From: Symbiodinium natans
Taxonomy: Eukaryota; Sar; Dinophyceae; Suessiales; Symbiodiniaceae
Direction: 5' to 3'
Length of the DNA: 64,000 bases
Assembly (NCBI GenBank): GCA_905221605.1
Contig: CAJNDS010000424.1
Location: 622,978-686,977 of the forward strand
Program-made: the position numbers and the translations under genes
In this document: positions 43,095 through 54,800 of the stretch, piece by piece
Layout of the letters: every line of letters starts with the position of its first letter
How positions within the stretch are numbered: the first letter of the stretch is position 1
The notes under the pieces: generated by a model
Database searches by the model: none
Seen by the model: only the letters and a program-made list of their open reading frames with translations
What the model was told of the DNA's origin: nothing

Positions 43095-45888
43095 GTTTAG
43101 GGTTTATAGGGTTTAGGGTTTAGGGTTTAGGCTTTAGGGGCTTGCGGAAGGGGAGTTTCCTGGTCGCGCAGCGGCTCTGGGTTCCCTTGTAAAGTAACCA
43201 ACCCAAAAAAGGGTGCCCTATTGTAATATGGTTACTGGACTACCAAGGGTTTTATGAGGGCTTCTGAGCTGGATAGGGTTCAGAAAGGTTTTTGATGGCT
43301 TTTGGCGTTCGGGTGTTAGTTATTGGGTTTGGGGAGGTTAGCTGTTTTCGGGGTGGGGGGCACGCGTGAAATTTTCAAAGGGCTGGGGTTTGAGGTTTTG
43401 AGAAGATTTGGAGGTAGAGTGTTTCAGGGTCCTGGGGCGAAGGTTCGCCAGCGAAGTTCGAGCAGAGACCACTTCATTTTCTGGGAAAGGCTCTTTTTTG
43501 ATTGGCGAGGGACAGCCTTTCAAAAACCTTCAAGAACCATGAACGAGTTCTATCAAAACCCTTTGCCATCTGAAAAGCCTTTAAGAACCTTGCAACACCT
43601 TCTCAACACCTTTTACGCAACCCTTTAAAAGATCACCCTACTGTAATTCATTTGAAGCCCGTTTAAAGGCTTCGAACAGCCCGTTACAAGCTAAACCAGC
43701 TGAGAATCTTCAGAAAACCTCGGAAAACACAGCTTAGGGGCACTAAACCTTCAAATCCCCTACCAACCTCTAGCTAACCTGAAAAACCATTCCGTTGCAA
43801 TACCCTGTCAAGACCTTCAAAGGCAGTCTTAACATCACTTGACAATCCGTGGTAACACACATCGGCCGGCCACGCAAAACGGACGCAGCCGGGTGTACGG
43901 CTTTGGGGTTACGGTTTTTTGGGTTGGGGGTTTCAGGATTTAAGGGTTTTAGGGGTTTGAGGCTTGCGGCTTTAAAAAGGTTTGGGGATTGATTCGGGGC
44001 TTGGCGCTTGAAGGTAGGTTTAGGGTTCATCGGACTTAGACTGGGGCCCTTCATCATGTGTTAGGATTCACCCAATAATCCCTAGACACCTAAATCCTAA
44101 ACCCTAAACCCTTCTGAAACCTAGACACCTTAAATCCTAAACCCTAAACCCTTCTGAAACCCAAAAAACAATAAACCCCAACACCCAAAACCCGAAAGGC
44201 AGGAGCCCGTGGCTGCTGCGGCTAGTGCAGCGCTTTTGGAACCAGGCGTGAGACCTCAGAAAGCGAGGATATCGGGGTTGGGGGTAGCAGGGTAGCAGGG
44301 GTAGCAACTCTCCTTACCTGATGGCTTGGTACTCAAAGTACCGTCTGACCCAGCACCTAACTTTTCGCGAGAGCATACTAGCCCTGAGAAAAGCTACTTA
44401 GACCCAATGGAAAAGGACGTACAGGACCCATGTTGCGGTCAGGTTCAGGGCTGTTCCAGGTGCTCCCCAGATTGTTCGACATCGATTGCACGCTGGAGGA
44501 CGAGGAGGCAGCAGCACAGCTTTCGAACTGTACAAGTATATAGTATGGATGTTAGATGGTACCCGAAGTCTCCAGAGCAAGTTTGATTCTGCGATCGCTT
44601 TGGGTGGGCAAATGGCCATGATCACGCTCTGGGAGTCCAGATAAGGTTGCGGGCCTCAAAGGGTTTGGGCTTAGGAGGGGCCATGGGTCGTTGAGAGCAG
44701 GCCCTGCGGAAGTGTGGCCACTGCGTCGTCGCGGCCCTAACATCCAGTGACATCTGGCGGTTGCTCTACGGTTAGTGCCACAATTGGTTTTTCTCTTGGC
44801 CGACTGTATTCGTATTAACAAAAGGCCGCGAACTAACATCCGACCTCCACCAAGGCCGGCCAACGCACTCTTGAATCACCTACCAAACCCCGCACACAAG
44901 CTCAAAACATACATCAAGCTGGCCTTCTGTTCTTGAGTCGTGCATAACAATCATACCCTTGCGATGTATGCTTTTCGCTTGGATGCAGTTCTATGCCTTG
45001 CAAGCATAACCTTTGCTATAGTATCTGTCCGTTGGCTTTCCACGCAACAAGACTCAACAAGATGTCAATAACTGCAGCCGTTCATTGTAATGTCGCTCGA
45101 GTTTTGTATTCACTCAGTTCTTCCCGTTCACGATGATGAAGGAATTTCGTCTGCGAGTTGATGTTGCTTTGCATGGCCTAGTCAATGTTGGTCTGTATCG
45201 TAGTCTATTGCGTTCTTTCTTCAAAGCTTTGTCATAGTTGGGTAGCATTTTTCATTTTAAGGGTACTTAAACGCAATAAGGAAAATATTTTTAATGTTAT
45301 CTCAACAATGAACTAGAAAGCAAGCTTCTGTGCATCCTGGCACTTTTTTGAGGATTGGTGAGCTTCCGATTGTCTTGTTGGGTTTCCCCTCCTTTGCTTC
45401 TGTTTCGCCTCCGGCAGCGATGACGGATATGAGCCCTGATCTGGAACGCATATGTTGCCTTGCGGTCCGGGGAGAGCAAGCCTCGCGGAAAACTAGTTTT
45501 AAACCGACACCTGAACATCCCCCCCCCCCCCCCTTAACTGTGAATCCCAGATCCAAGTTGACACAAAGACATGCGCTTACAGTGTTGAGTTCGTGTTGCT
45601 GCTTATATGAACTTAAAGCTGTCAGGGTACAGAAACGTGTTCTGAGTTCTGAAAACATGTGCCCAATGAATCGCATCTCAGAAGTGGTCAAGATGATTTT
45701 ACTTCTGTAGGATGCTGAGGCACCTTATGTTGACTTCTTTGGATCGTTCTGGGGAAGGGAGCTCCGATGTTTCATGAGACTGTCTATCAGTTTCGTAGAG
45801 TGTGCGCAAGCCAGCGATCCCAGAACGTTCAGGGTTAAGCGTTCGAAGGTTTTGGAGCCTAGAGGGCTGAGGGGATTCGACACCCGAG
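43095..45888. other. No gene recognised; repeats at the 5' end
   Basis: TTTAGGG 43095-43135, MITE F-like remnant 43173-43245, and a 60-bp duplication at 44086-44163 (CACCTAAATCCTAAACCCTA then AACCCTTCTGAAACC). From 44170 to 45880 no telomere heptamers occur. 45246-45318 is repeat I copy 2. The first exons of the DGAT2 gene should lie here, but I cannot place them. Confidence 0.55.
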
Positions 45889-48800
45889 GTGGCTGTACAT
45901 CCACACGGCGTGCTTTCTTTGGGCCACTACCTTGTGATCTCTGCGCCTCGGCCGCGTCTTTGCCTTGCGCCTGTGGTTGCGGATCCTGCCATTATGATTC
46001 AGGTTCTGGGCTCAGGGGGCTCCATGTTGGACGATCCCAGATACATTACCAGCAAGCCCGCAAGCTAAGCAGCCTTGCAGACGTGCATGTGATCAAGACG
46101 CCATGGCTAGTCCCCGGGCCCTGGGCCCCTAAACCCCTAAACCCCAAACCCCAAACCCTAAACCCTAAACCCCAAACCCTAAACCCTAAACCCTAAACCC
46201 TAAGCCATAAACCCTAAACCCTAAACCCCACATTCTGGTTGCGCCAGGGCTTCCATCCAGCTCTTGAAAGGGCCCTTCCGGCAAGCCGACGATGCGCCTT
46301 GAGTGTTTGGGCCTCAGTCCTTGGGGTTTGGGGTTTGGGGTTTAGGGTGTAGGGTTTAGGGTTTGGGGTTTAGGGTTTAGGGTTTAGGGTCACCGCCCAC
46401 GCAACATGAGCAAGAAGACCCGGACAAGCACTATCCTAAACTAGGTGGGGCCCTGGGATCTGTTCATCTGTTTCCCGTTTTGGTTTTCAGGGGAGCCTGG
46501 CTCAGGAACGCCTTCCGGTTCAAAGGCGTCAGCCTAGGAAACTTGCGTTCTGTAAGCCAGAAGCCTGAAACTAAACCCTAAACCCTAAACCCTAAACCCT
46601 AAACCGTGAATCTGAGGCCGGCGTCTTGTTCAAGCTTCCCATCGTCCGGGAACTGGCGCTGGGACTGGGGTGCCTCTTCCTCAGACGTTCAGAAGCCGAC
46701 TGTAGGAGTGAGCTGCGGTTTAGCCTTCAGGTTTAGGGTTTAGGGTTTAGGGTTTAGGGTTTAGGGTTTAGGGTTTAGGGTTTAGGGTTTAGAGTCGGCA
46801 GTGGCCAGGATCAAGGAGGTCCTGTAGCAGAGAGAACAGGGATGAGCAGCTGAGCTGGGCTGGGGGTTTTGGGGTGGCTTTTGTGTGCGTTGCCTAGGAG
46901 ACCCGTTTAATTGAGGTGTATTTCCAGCTGTTCTGGGGTACAAGAAACTAGACATCAATCAATTGCTCTACCCTGGGGAGGGTCAAGGGTTTTAGGGTTT
47001 AGGGTTTAGGGTTTAGGGTTTATGGTTGGGGAATACACGGGTGTGGTTCGAGCTGCGAGAGGGAAGGGGCCGAGGTGTTGACGCGCATCGGGATGTGGCC
47101 AAGAAGTGCCTCTCCAACGGGTCTGCTCCTCGGAGTTTACTGGTTTAGGGTTAGGGTTCAGGGTTGAGGGTTTGGTATCTTCGACCTTCCACCCTGAACA
47201 CTCCTACGCTCTAAGCCTTACTTTCCAATTTCGGTATGTAAGGAACACCTGTGAATCTTATGTCAATCCTTTTGAGCCTTCTAAAGACCTGACAAAGGGG
47301 CCTACCTCCTGACACTTGGCTTCTTCAGGGCCCTCAGTGACCTACGAGAATAAGGGCTCCCCGTCTGCGAGCTTTCCGTTGTGTGACCTTCCCTCGCCCT
47401 TCCCCCCGCCCGCCCCCCCGCCCCCCCCCGTCCGCATGCCTATTGCAGACATCCTCTCACCCACACCCGAAACGCCAATATCGGCCGAACTGCCGAGGTT
47501 GAGCATCTCGGTGGTTCCTGGCGGTGAGCGCGAGCAGCTTCTCGCACAGCAGCTGCCTCATTGCCACCTTAAACCCTAAACCCTAAACCGGGGCGGGGTA
47601 CACTCTCCCGCAGTGCCCTGTGCACCCTTAGGGCCTCTGGTTCCGAGATCCTCCGCGCCCTGCCTCTGATTCCCCTTGCGGCCACTGGGTTTAGGGTTTC
47701 GGGTTTAGGGATCAGGGTTTCGGGTTTAGGGTTTAGGGTTTAGGGTTTAGGGTTTAGGGTTTAGGGGTTTGGGAAAGCCAACAGAAACCCCAGAACCTCC
47801 AAATTCTACAACCCTGCTAGGGCCCTTCCGGGGGCTCTAACACAGTGTGGCCTCATATATTAGGGTACGAAACCATTTCCACCCTAAACCCTAAACCCTA
47901 AACCCTAAACCCTAAACCCTAAACCCTAAACCCTAAACCCTAAACCCTAAACCCTAAACCCTAAACCCTAAACCCGAACCCCCCTTACATCGCGGAGGCG
48001 AGGCAAAGTTGAACAGCTGGTCCTATCTCATCGACAGGCCTGGGGTGTGTAGGTTGACCAGTAGGGGTTACCTTGAAGGCTGGGTTTAGGGTTTAGGGTT
48101 TAGGGTTTAGGGTTTAGGGTTTAGGGTTTAGGGTTTAGGGTTTAGGGTTTAGGGTTTAGGGTTTAGGGTTCGGGTTTAGGGTTCCTTGTGTAGGGCCTAG
48201 GGTTTAGGGCTGAGGGTTTTGCAGCTCACACATTTTTAGGGATCTCGGGCATGAGGCAGGGCAGAAGGGGTCGCGGGTTTCCTTTGAGAGCTTTTGCGGG
48301 TTCGTGTTGAGGGCATTAGGGCCTGCAGGATCTGAAGCGGGGCGTGCATAGCGACTGGGGTTTTGGTTGGTAAGGCTTGTACCGTTTAACCCTAAACCCC
48401 AAACCCCAAACCCCAAACCCTAAACCCTGCACTAAAGATCTTCAGGCTCAGGGCTATGCGATGTGCATCAGAGCTGGCAGGGATTCGTCCGCTTGGCCCT
48501 CCAGCACGGGGTGCCGTTGGCCCGGCCTGTCTTGGAGCTGCCCTTCGGGCTTAGGGTTTAGGGTTTAGGGTTTAGGGTTTAGAGTTTCGGATCCCAATGC
48601 GCCCTGTTATCATTTAGGAACTGTAGACCTTCAGTTACCTTCTCACTTCTCAACTCTGAGAATTGGGTACGTAGTGGGATGTAGGGGTACTGGGCCATTA
48701 GAGCTGCTGCATTCGGGAAGGCTCTTTCTGGATACGTAGGGTTGTAGAGACCCCAGACAGAAGGGCCACTTAAACCCCCTCTTGCCTGCGACGCCCTGGA

Positions 48801-51800
48801 CTGCGTAGCTTCGAGTCATCACTGGCTGGAACAGGGCCATGAACCTAAACCCCCAACAAAGCCCTGACGCTCGCTATCGCTGTGACTAGGACCCAGAGTA
48901 GGCCCTGATTCCTTGTTTTAGGTTTAGCCTCCCTTATAAGCCCCTCTAGATCAAAAAAGGGGCACCCTTTTTCCTCCGGGTTACCCTTGGGTCTGCCTTA
49001 TACACCCTCTAAATCAAAAAGGGGCACCCCTTTTACACCTGGTTTCTGTTGTGTCTAGGTGAGGTGAGTTTCCAAAGCACTGCGGCCATGGCTCTGGATC
49101 TTCGCGGGCCCATTTGTGAAGAGCAGAATGGAGAGCCAGTGGTGTCCAGGCGGCCGGGGACACTTAGGGAGCATTCAGAACTTGCATAGGGGTCGGAGAG
49201 TTACGAAGAATATTCCCGTATGGTCCCTATATTGTTTTACTAGAATACCCCCTGAACCCTATTCTAATTATTCAGGCCCCCAAATTAATCCTTTCCCCTT
49301 TTACTAAATGCCCCCCTAATTGTAAAAAACACATTCCGGAAAATCCTCCCGAAACCTTTTAAACCCTATTCCGAATTAGGGGGGGGGAGGGGCGGGTTCA
49401 GGCCTCCAATAAACCCCTCAACACCAATAAAACCCTCAGAGGGTTTGGGGTTGGGGGTCTAGGGTTTAGGGCTTAGGGTTAAGGGTTTAGGGTTCTTCAA
49501 CCCTACATGGCATTTGGATAAAAACACCCCCTAATTATAAAAACACATTTCAGTTTCCTATTAGGGGGGGGGGGGGGGGGGCCCCCCCGTTTAATATTAA
49601 GGGGAAGGGATTAGACTGAGACCCAAGAGAGTTTAGGGGTAACCCTGAAGCCTCTTCTTTTTCTTTTCTTTGTGGTGCCTTTACTGTAACTTTGGATCCT
49701 TAGCCGTATTGGTTTTTTGGGTTTCTTAGTAAGGCAGCTAAAATTAATTTTACAGCTACCTCGTAAGTGCAGCCAAGTTTTTGTTCTTTCTACACAGCGA
49801 AAAGTCAGAAGTCACAGAGAAGCTTCATCCCTGAAAGCGTGCAGGCAGGATGTAACCGAACCTCGAACCCTAAACCTTTAGATGAGGGCCATGGGCTTCG
49901 CAACCCTAGACCCTAAACCCTGAACCCCAAACCCCAAACCCTAAACCCTACACCCTAAACCCTAAACCCCAAACCCTAAACCCTAAACCCTAAACCCTAA
50001 ACCCTGGAGGCCGAAGGCGCCTTACTCCCAGAAGCTTGCCGCGCAGAGGCTCAGCAGCAGCCAGAAACGAGAGGGGGCCCATGTGGCCCCCCTTGTTTTG
50101 GGTTTTGGGTTTAGGGTTTAGGGTTTAGGGTTTAGGGTTTAGGGCTTAGGGCTTAGGGTTTAGGGTTCCGCTTCCCCTCCTGGACCTTTCAAAGCAAGCA
50201 AGGTTGAGGGCTTAGGGTTGTTAGTTGTTAGGGTTCAGGGTTAGAGGGTTTAGAGGGTTTAGAGGGTTTAGAGGGTTTAGAGGGTTTAGAGGGTTTAGAG
50301 GGTTTAGAGGGTTTAGAGGGTTTAGAGGGTTTAGAGGGTTTAGAGGGTTTAGAGGGTTTAGAGGGTTTAGAGGGTTTAGAGGGTTTAGGACGAAGTACCT
50401 CTGGGATCTGGGAGCTTCTGCTGTATTGTTGCACTACTCGACCCAGAAAAGCTCTGCAAACTCCGCTGCCTTGGACCAGGAGGAGGCGCCATCATTCGGG
50501 GAAGGGCCCTAAACCCTATACCTCAAGCCCTAAACTCTAAACCCTAGTTAAACCCTAAACCCTTTTGATCCCTAAATGCGGTTCCTAAAGACAAAAACCG
50601 TAGCAAAAGGTCTCTAGGCATCAAGAACCATCAGATCAAACCGTCATAGGACACAGTCGGACACAAGGTTTATACCGTTGTTCTTGGTGAGTATGTGTAG
50701 GCTGTCCTTTTGGATATCCCTACGCCCTGAACTGCCCTAAACCCCGAATTCCCTAAATCCCCAAAGCCCTGAACCCTAAACCCCTTATTCCCTAAAGCCC
50801 CTAAGTCCCTAAATCCCGAACCCCAAACCAAGGGGGGGATGAGCCTGATGTCTCCTTGGGCCTGTGTTGAGGTTTAGGGGTTAGGGGTAAAGGGCTTGGG
50901 GCTTAGGGCCTCAGGGGTTAGGGCTGTTAGGGACTAGGGTTCAGGGTTTAGGGTTTAGGGTTCAGGGATTACGGGTGTGACCACGGAGAAGGGTTTAGAG
51001 CATTTTGGGAGTTGGGGCTTTGCGGGTTGCAGGGCTTCAGGCCTTGAGGGATGCTTGTCATCGAAACGAGGGGTTGCAGCTTTTGGGGCATCCTTTTGCT
51101 TCAACATCTGTAAGCCCTAATCCCTCAACCCTACACCCTAACACCCAAACCCTAAACCCGAAACCCTAAACCCTAAACCCTGTTCTTTCGTTTTCGATCT
51201 TCAGCCCTACATGCATCTGCGCCACTGAGGCTGGCGGTGGCCATGCCCGAGATGGGCTGGAGCGCCTGAGGCTTAAGGAGCCCCTGCGGCCAGGTTTAGG
51301 GTTTAGGGTTTAGGGTTTAGGGTTTAGGGTTTAGGGTTTAGGGTTGAGGGTTGAGGGTTTAGGGTTGAGGGTTTAGGGTTTAGGGTTTAGGGTTAGGCTT
51401 CAGGATTTAGGCTGCTGGCGAGCTCCAGTACATGCACATCCCATTCTCCCAAACAACACCCAAGAAGCCCACTCACAAACCCTGCCGCCCGCCGCGAATT
51501 CTTGAACCCCTCTAAACGTGTAAGCGCAACTTCCTCAACCTGCAGAAAAAAGAGACTCCTTCTGCCCAACCCTAAAGCCTAAAGCCTAAAGCCGAAAGCC
51601 GAAAGCCGAAAGCCGAAAGCCGAAAGCCTAAAGCCTAAAGCCTAAAGCCTAAAGCCTAAAGCCTAAAGCCTAAAGCCTAAAGCCTAAAGCCTAAAGCCTA
51701 AAGCCTAAAGCCTAAAGCCTAAACCCAAAACAAACCCTAAGCCCTAAGCCCTAAACCCTCGTCAAAGCTCGCCCAGATCTGCGAGCCGCTGTTTATGCCG

Positions 51801-54800
51801 CTGCTGCTGGAGCTTCAAGTCTGAGCCTCGGGGCGGTTTTAGGGGCGACAAGGGTGCACAAGGGCTTCTTGGTTTAGGCCTAAACCCAAAACAGCCCTAA
51901 ACCCTAAACCCTAAACCCTAAACTCCTAAACCCTAAACCCTAAACCCTAAACCCTAAACCCTTGCTTCTGAGTTCAGTCAGCTTTAGCTGCATCCATGCG
52001 CGCGGAAAGCTGAGGTTCCAGATTCCTTGTTGGCCATCTGCTGGGCCCGGCTCCTAAGGCTTCAGATGTCGGGCTTTCAGGGTTTAGGGTTTAGTTTTTA
52101 GGGTTTAGGGTTTAGGGTTTAGGGTTTAGGGTTTAGGGTTTAGGGTTTAGGGTTTAGGGTTTAGGGTTTAGGGTTTAGGGTTTGTTTGCATGCATGACTC
52201 TTTTGCTCTGTACCACTAGCTTACTGTTGTATAGCAATAGTGCATTCTGCTTCATCTGAAATATTATTCACATAGTATGTTACTCTCATATCATTATATG
52301 AATGATTATAGCATCCCTGCGCCCCCTAAACCCTAAACCCTAAACTCTAAACCCTAAACCCTAAACTCTAAACCCTAAACCCTAAACCCTAAACCCTAAA
52401 CCCTAAAGCCCAAACCCTAAACCCTAAACCCTAAACCCTAACTTTGCATCCCACCAGCTCGAGGTGATCAGCCCCGCGGCAGGCCTCCTCTTGCAGCCTT
52501 GTGTCGGTGCTCTGAGCGACAAGCACGGAAGGACCCCCCCCCAAAAAAAAAAAAAAAAAAACCTAACCCTTAAACTTGGGATGTTTTTCCCTGAAACTGA
52601 CAGTCCTTAAGAGTAATAAGGGGTACAGATAGTCCCTGTTAAGGACTGTTAGACCCTAAACGCGTGATTTGGGCCACTTTGGGCCTTCTAGGACATGGCA
52701 CACCGGTTGCTAGAAGCTAGTTGACCTAGCTGATGTAAGAGAGGCTCGTGCACATCTCTGGTGCAAGGTGCCACGGTCAGGGGATCCCTAAACCCTAAAC
52801 CCTAAACCCTAAACCCTAAATGTGTGCAGGAGGCCCTTCATTCTCCTCTTTGGGTTGATGGCGGTCGTGGGCCTTACGGCCGCTTTGCCATGTCAAGACC
52901 TGTGGGAGATCAGGACACCTATAACCCAAAGAGCCGAATACCCCTTAATTAAGGAATATACCTTAAATCATATTAAGGATCCCTTTATAAATTAAGGTAT
53001 ATTCCTTAATTAAGGGGTATTGGGCTCGTTGGGAATCAGAGCCCCTGGTGGTATCCTCGCTTTCTGTGTTGTAGCTTGGTTCCATGTATCAAGGGCCCCC
53101 TGGTCTCTTAGGTCCTAGGTTGCAGACTCCTGTACGAAGAGTGGCGAGTTTTTTCTGCCCAAGGCGACTACGCCGGACTTTCTGTGTGTGAATATAGTGA
53201 TCTATCCAGAGGCCGTTATGTTTGTTTTTGTTTTTTAAACCCTAAACCCTTAACCCTTGTAAACCCTAAACGGGGGGAGGCGGGCTTGGTCTCAAAGGAG
53301 TAGCCTCAACCCTTATAGCCCCTTAAACCTTTGTGGCCCACCTGGCATGGAGTGCACACGTCTTGCCAGGTAACACCGCTTCTGGCCGAAGTTGCTGACA
53401 AGGCATGTCAATGAGTTGGATGTATGGCAAGAAGCATTGTCTCCCAAAAACTGGGGAAAGCTTAGGGTTTAGGGTTTGGGGCTCAACATATGTAGTGAAC
53501 TTGAATGAGCTCACTGGCTGCGAGGCCAACTCTCATCATGTGATTGGTAAAAGGGCACAGTAGTTCAAAATTAGGACATCGAGAAGCACGCAAGGAGGGC
53601 TGCGCTTTGGCAACCAATTGTTCTGTACAGACATCCGAAAGGCCTCTAAGACACTTGCGAAGCCTCACCGAGCCCACCACAGCTGTGGAAAAATGCACAG
53701 GGCCGGATGCCCCCCCTGCAAGAAGTCCAGCCCCTCAATTCCTAGTTTCGAGGGGGAGAGGGGGCGGGGGTCCTGGACCACGAGCCCTAAGCCTCATAGC
53801 CCCAAAAAGCATTGTCCCAACAACCTCCACGACTACATTGCAGGCTAGGGTTTAAGGCACCTTGCAACAACACAGGGTCCTAAACGAGTTGTCAAGATGA
53901 ACCCCTCAACATATATGTTTATAGAAGCAGAAGATCCAGTACACAAACCTCCCATGGATGAACCTCAGCCTGTCCAACTCCTAAAACAAGTTAATTGCCA
54001 TTGATCTAACGTTTAGGGTTTGGGGTTTAGGGTTTAGGGGTTTAGGGTTTAGGGGTTTAGGGTTTAGGGTTTAGGGTTCTGATGAGGCTGTGGCGCGGCC
54101 TTTGGCCATGGTCGCCTTTGGCTTTGCAGACGTCAGCCGGGAGCCCAGGATGCCCATGCATCGACCGGGATCATGGGTTCTGCTACTACCCCCCTCTACA
54201 CCGGTTTAGGGTTTAGGGTTTAGGGTTTAGGGTTTAGGGTTTAGGGTTTAGGGCTACCCCCCCCCCCCCCCCCCCCCCAGGTTCCCCCCATACTTAAGGT
54301 AATTTAGGGATAGTCAAGCCTATATTTGAGGCTGAAAACTAGGTTCTCCCCATACTTAAAGTTATTTAGGGAGAATTCAGCCTACTTAAGGTTTTTTAAG
54401 GGCAACCTAGGGGGGGGGGGGGGGTAGTATAGAGGGGGGTAGTAGGGGAACCCATGACCGGGACAGACCCCGAAAAATAGCCCCCGAAATAGTTGCAAAC
54501 CTCCACAGAAACACTTTGCACTTTTGTCACAGCTTTGGAAGAGTTAGATCAGTTCACTTATACACATGTGATTTTGCGTTGAATTTCATCAATCTGAATG
54601 GCTGTGACAATTGGGATTCCCATAAACTGAGGACCCCCAAGAAGGTACCCCAAATTTCTGAGTTCCCGTGTGATGCTGTGTCTTGTCATCTTCCCATCTT
54701 TGTTCCCAAGGTCATGATATGCTGGTGACGCCTACACGGGCCCAGATGAACGACGTGTTCGACCCTGACACGGCAGAGACACGGTGCGCGGTGGTTGGAG

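Larger units (their letters stand above)
48600..51204. repeat. 5' part of the large DGAT2 intron: MITE remnants, repeat H, variant telomere arrays
   Basis: MITE F-like double remnant 48918-49060, MITE D 49196-49281, G-run 49566-49581, repeat H copy 2 49671-49777, CCCTAAA 49903-50006, TTTAGGG 50098-50166 and the 9-mer array at 50241-50389. The leader exon of the nested transporter gene may lie here, but none is identified. Confidence 0.7.

Noticed and set aside
47614-47688. AG-to-heptamer-GT open segment (SALCTLRASGSEILRALPL...)
   Set aside because: It meets the same formal criteria as accepted exons but does not fit DGAT2 between PGGEREQLL and GFVRLAL. It shows that short open AG-to-GT segments also occur by chance, hence the low confidence given to unassigned exons.
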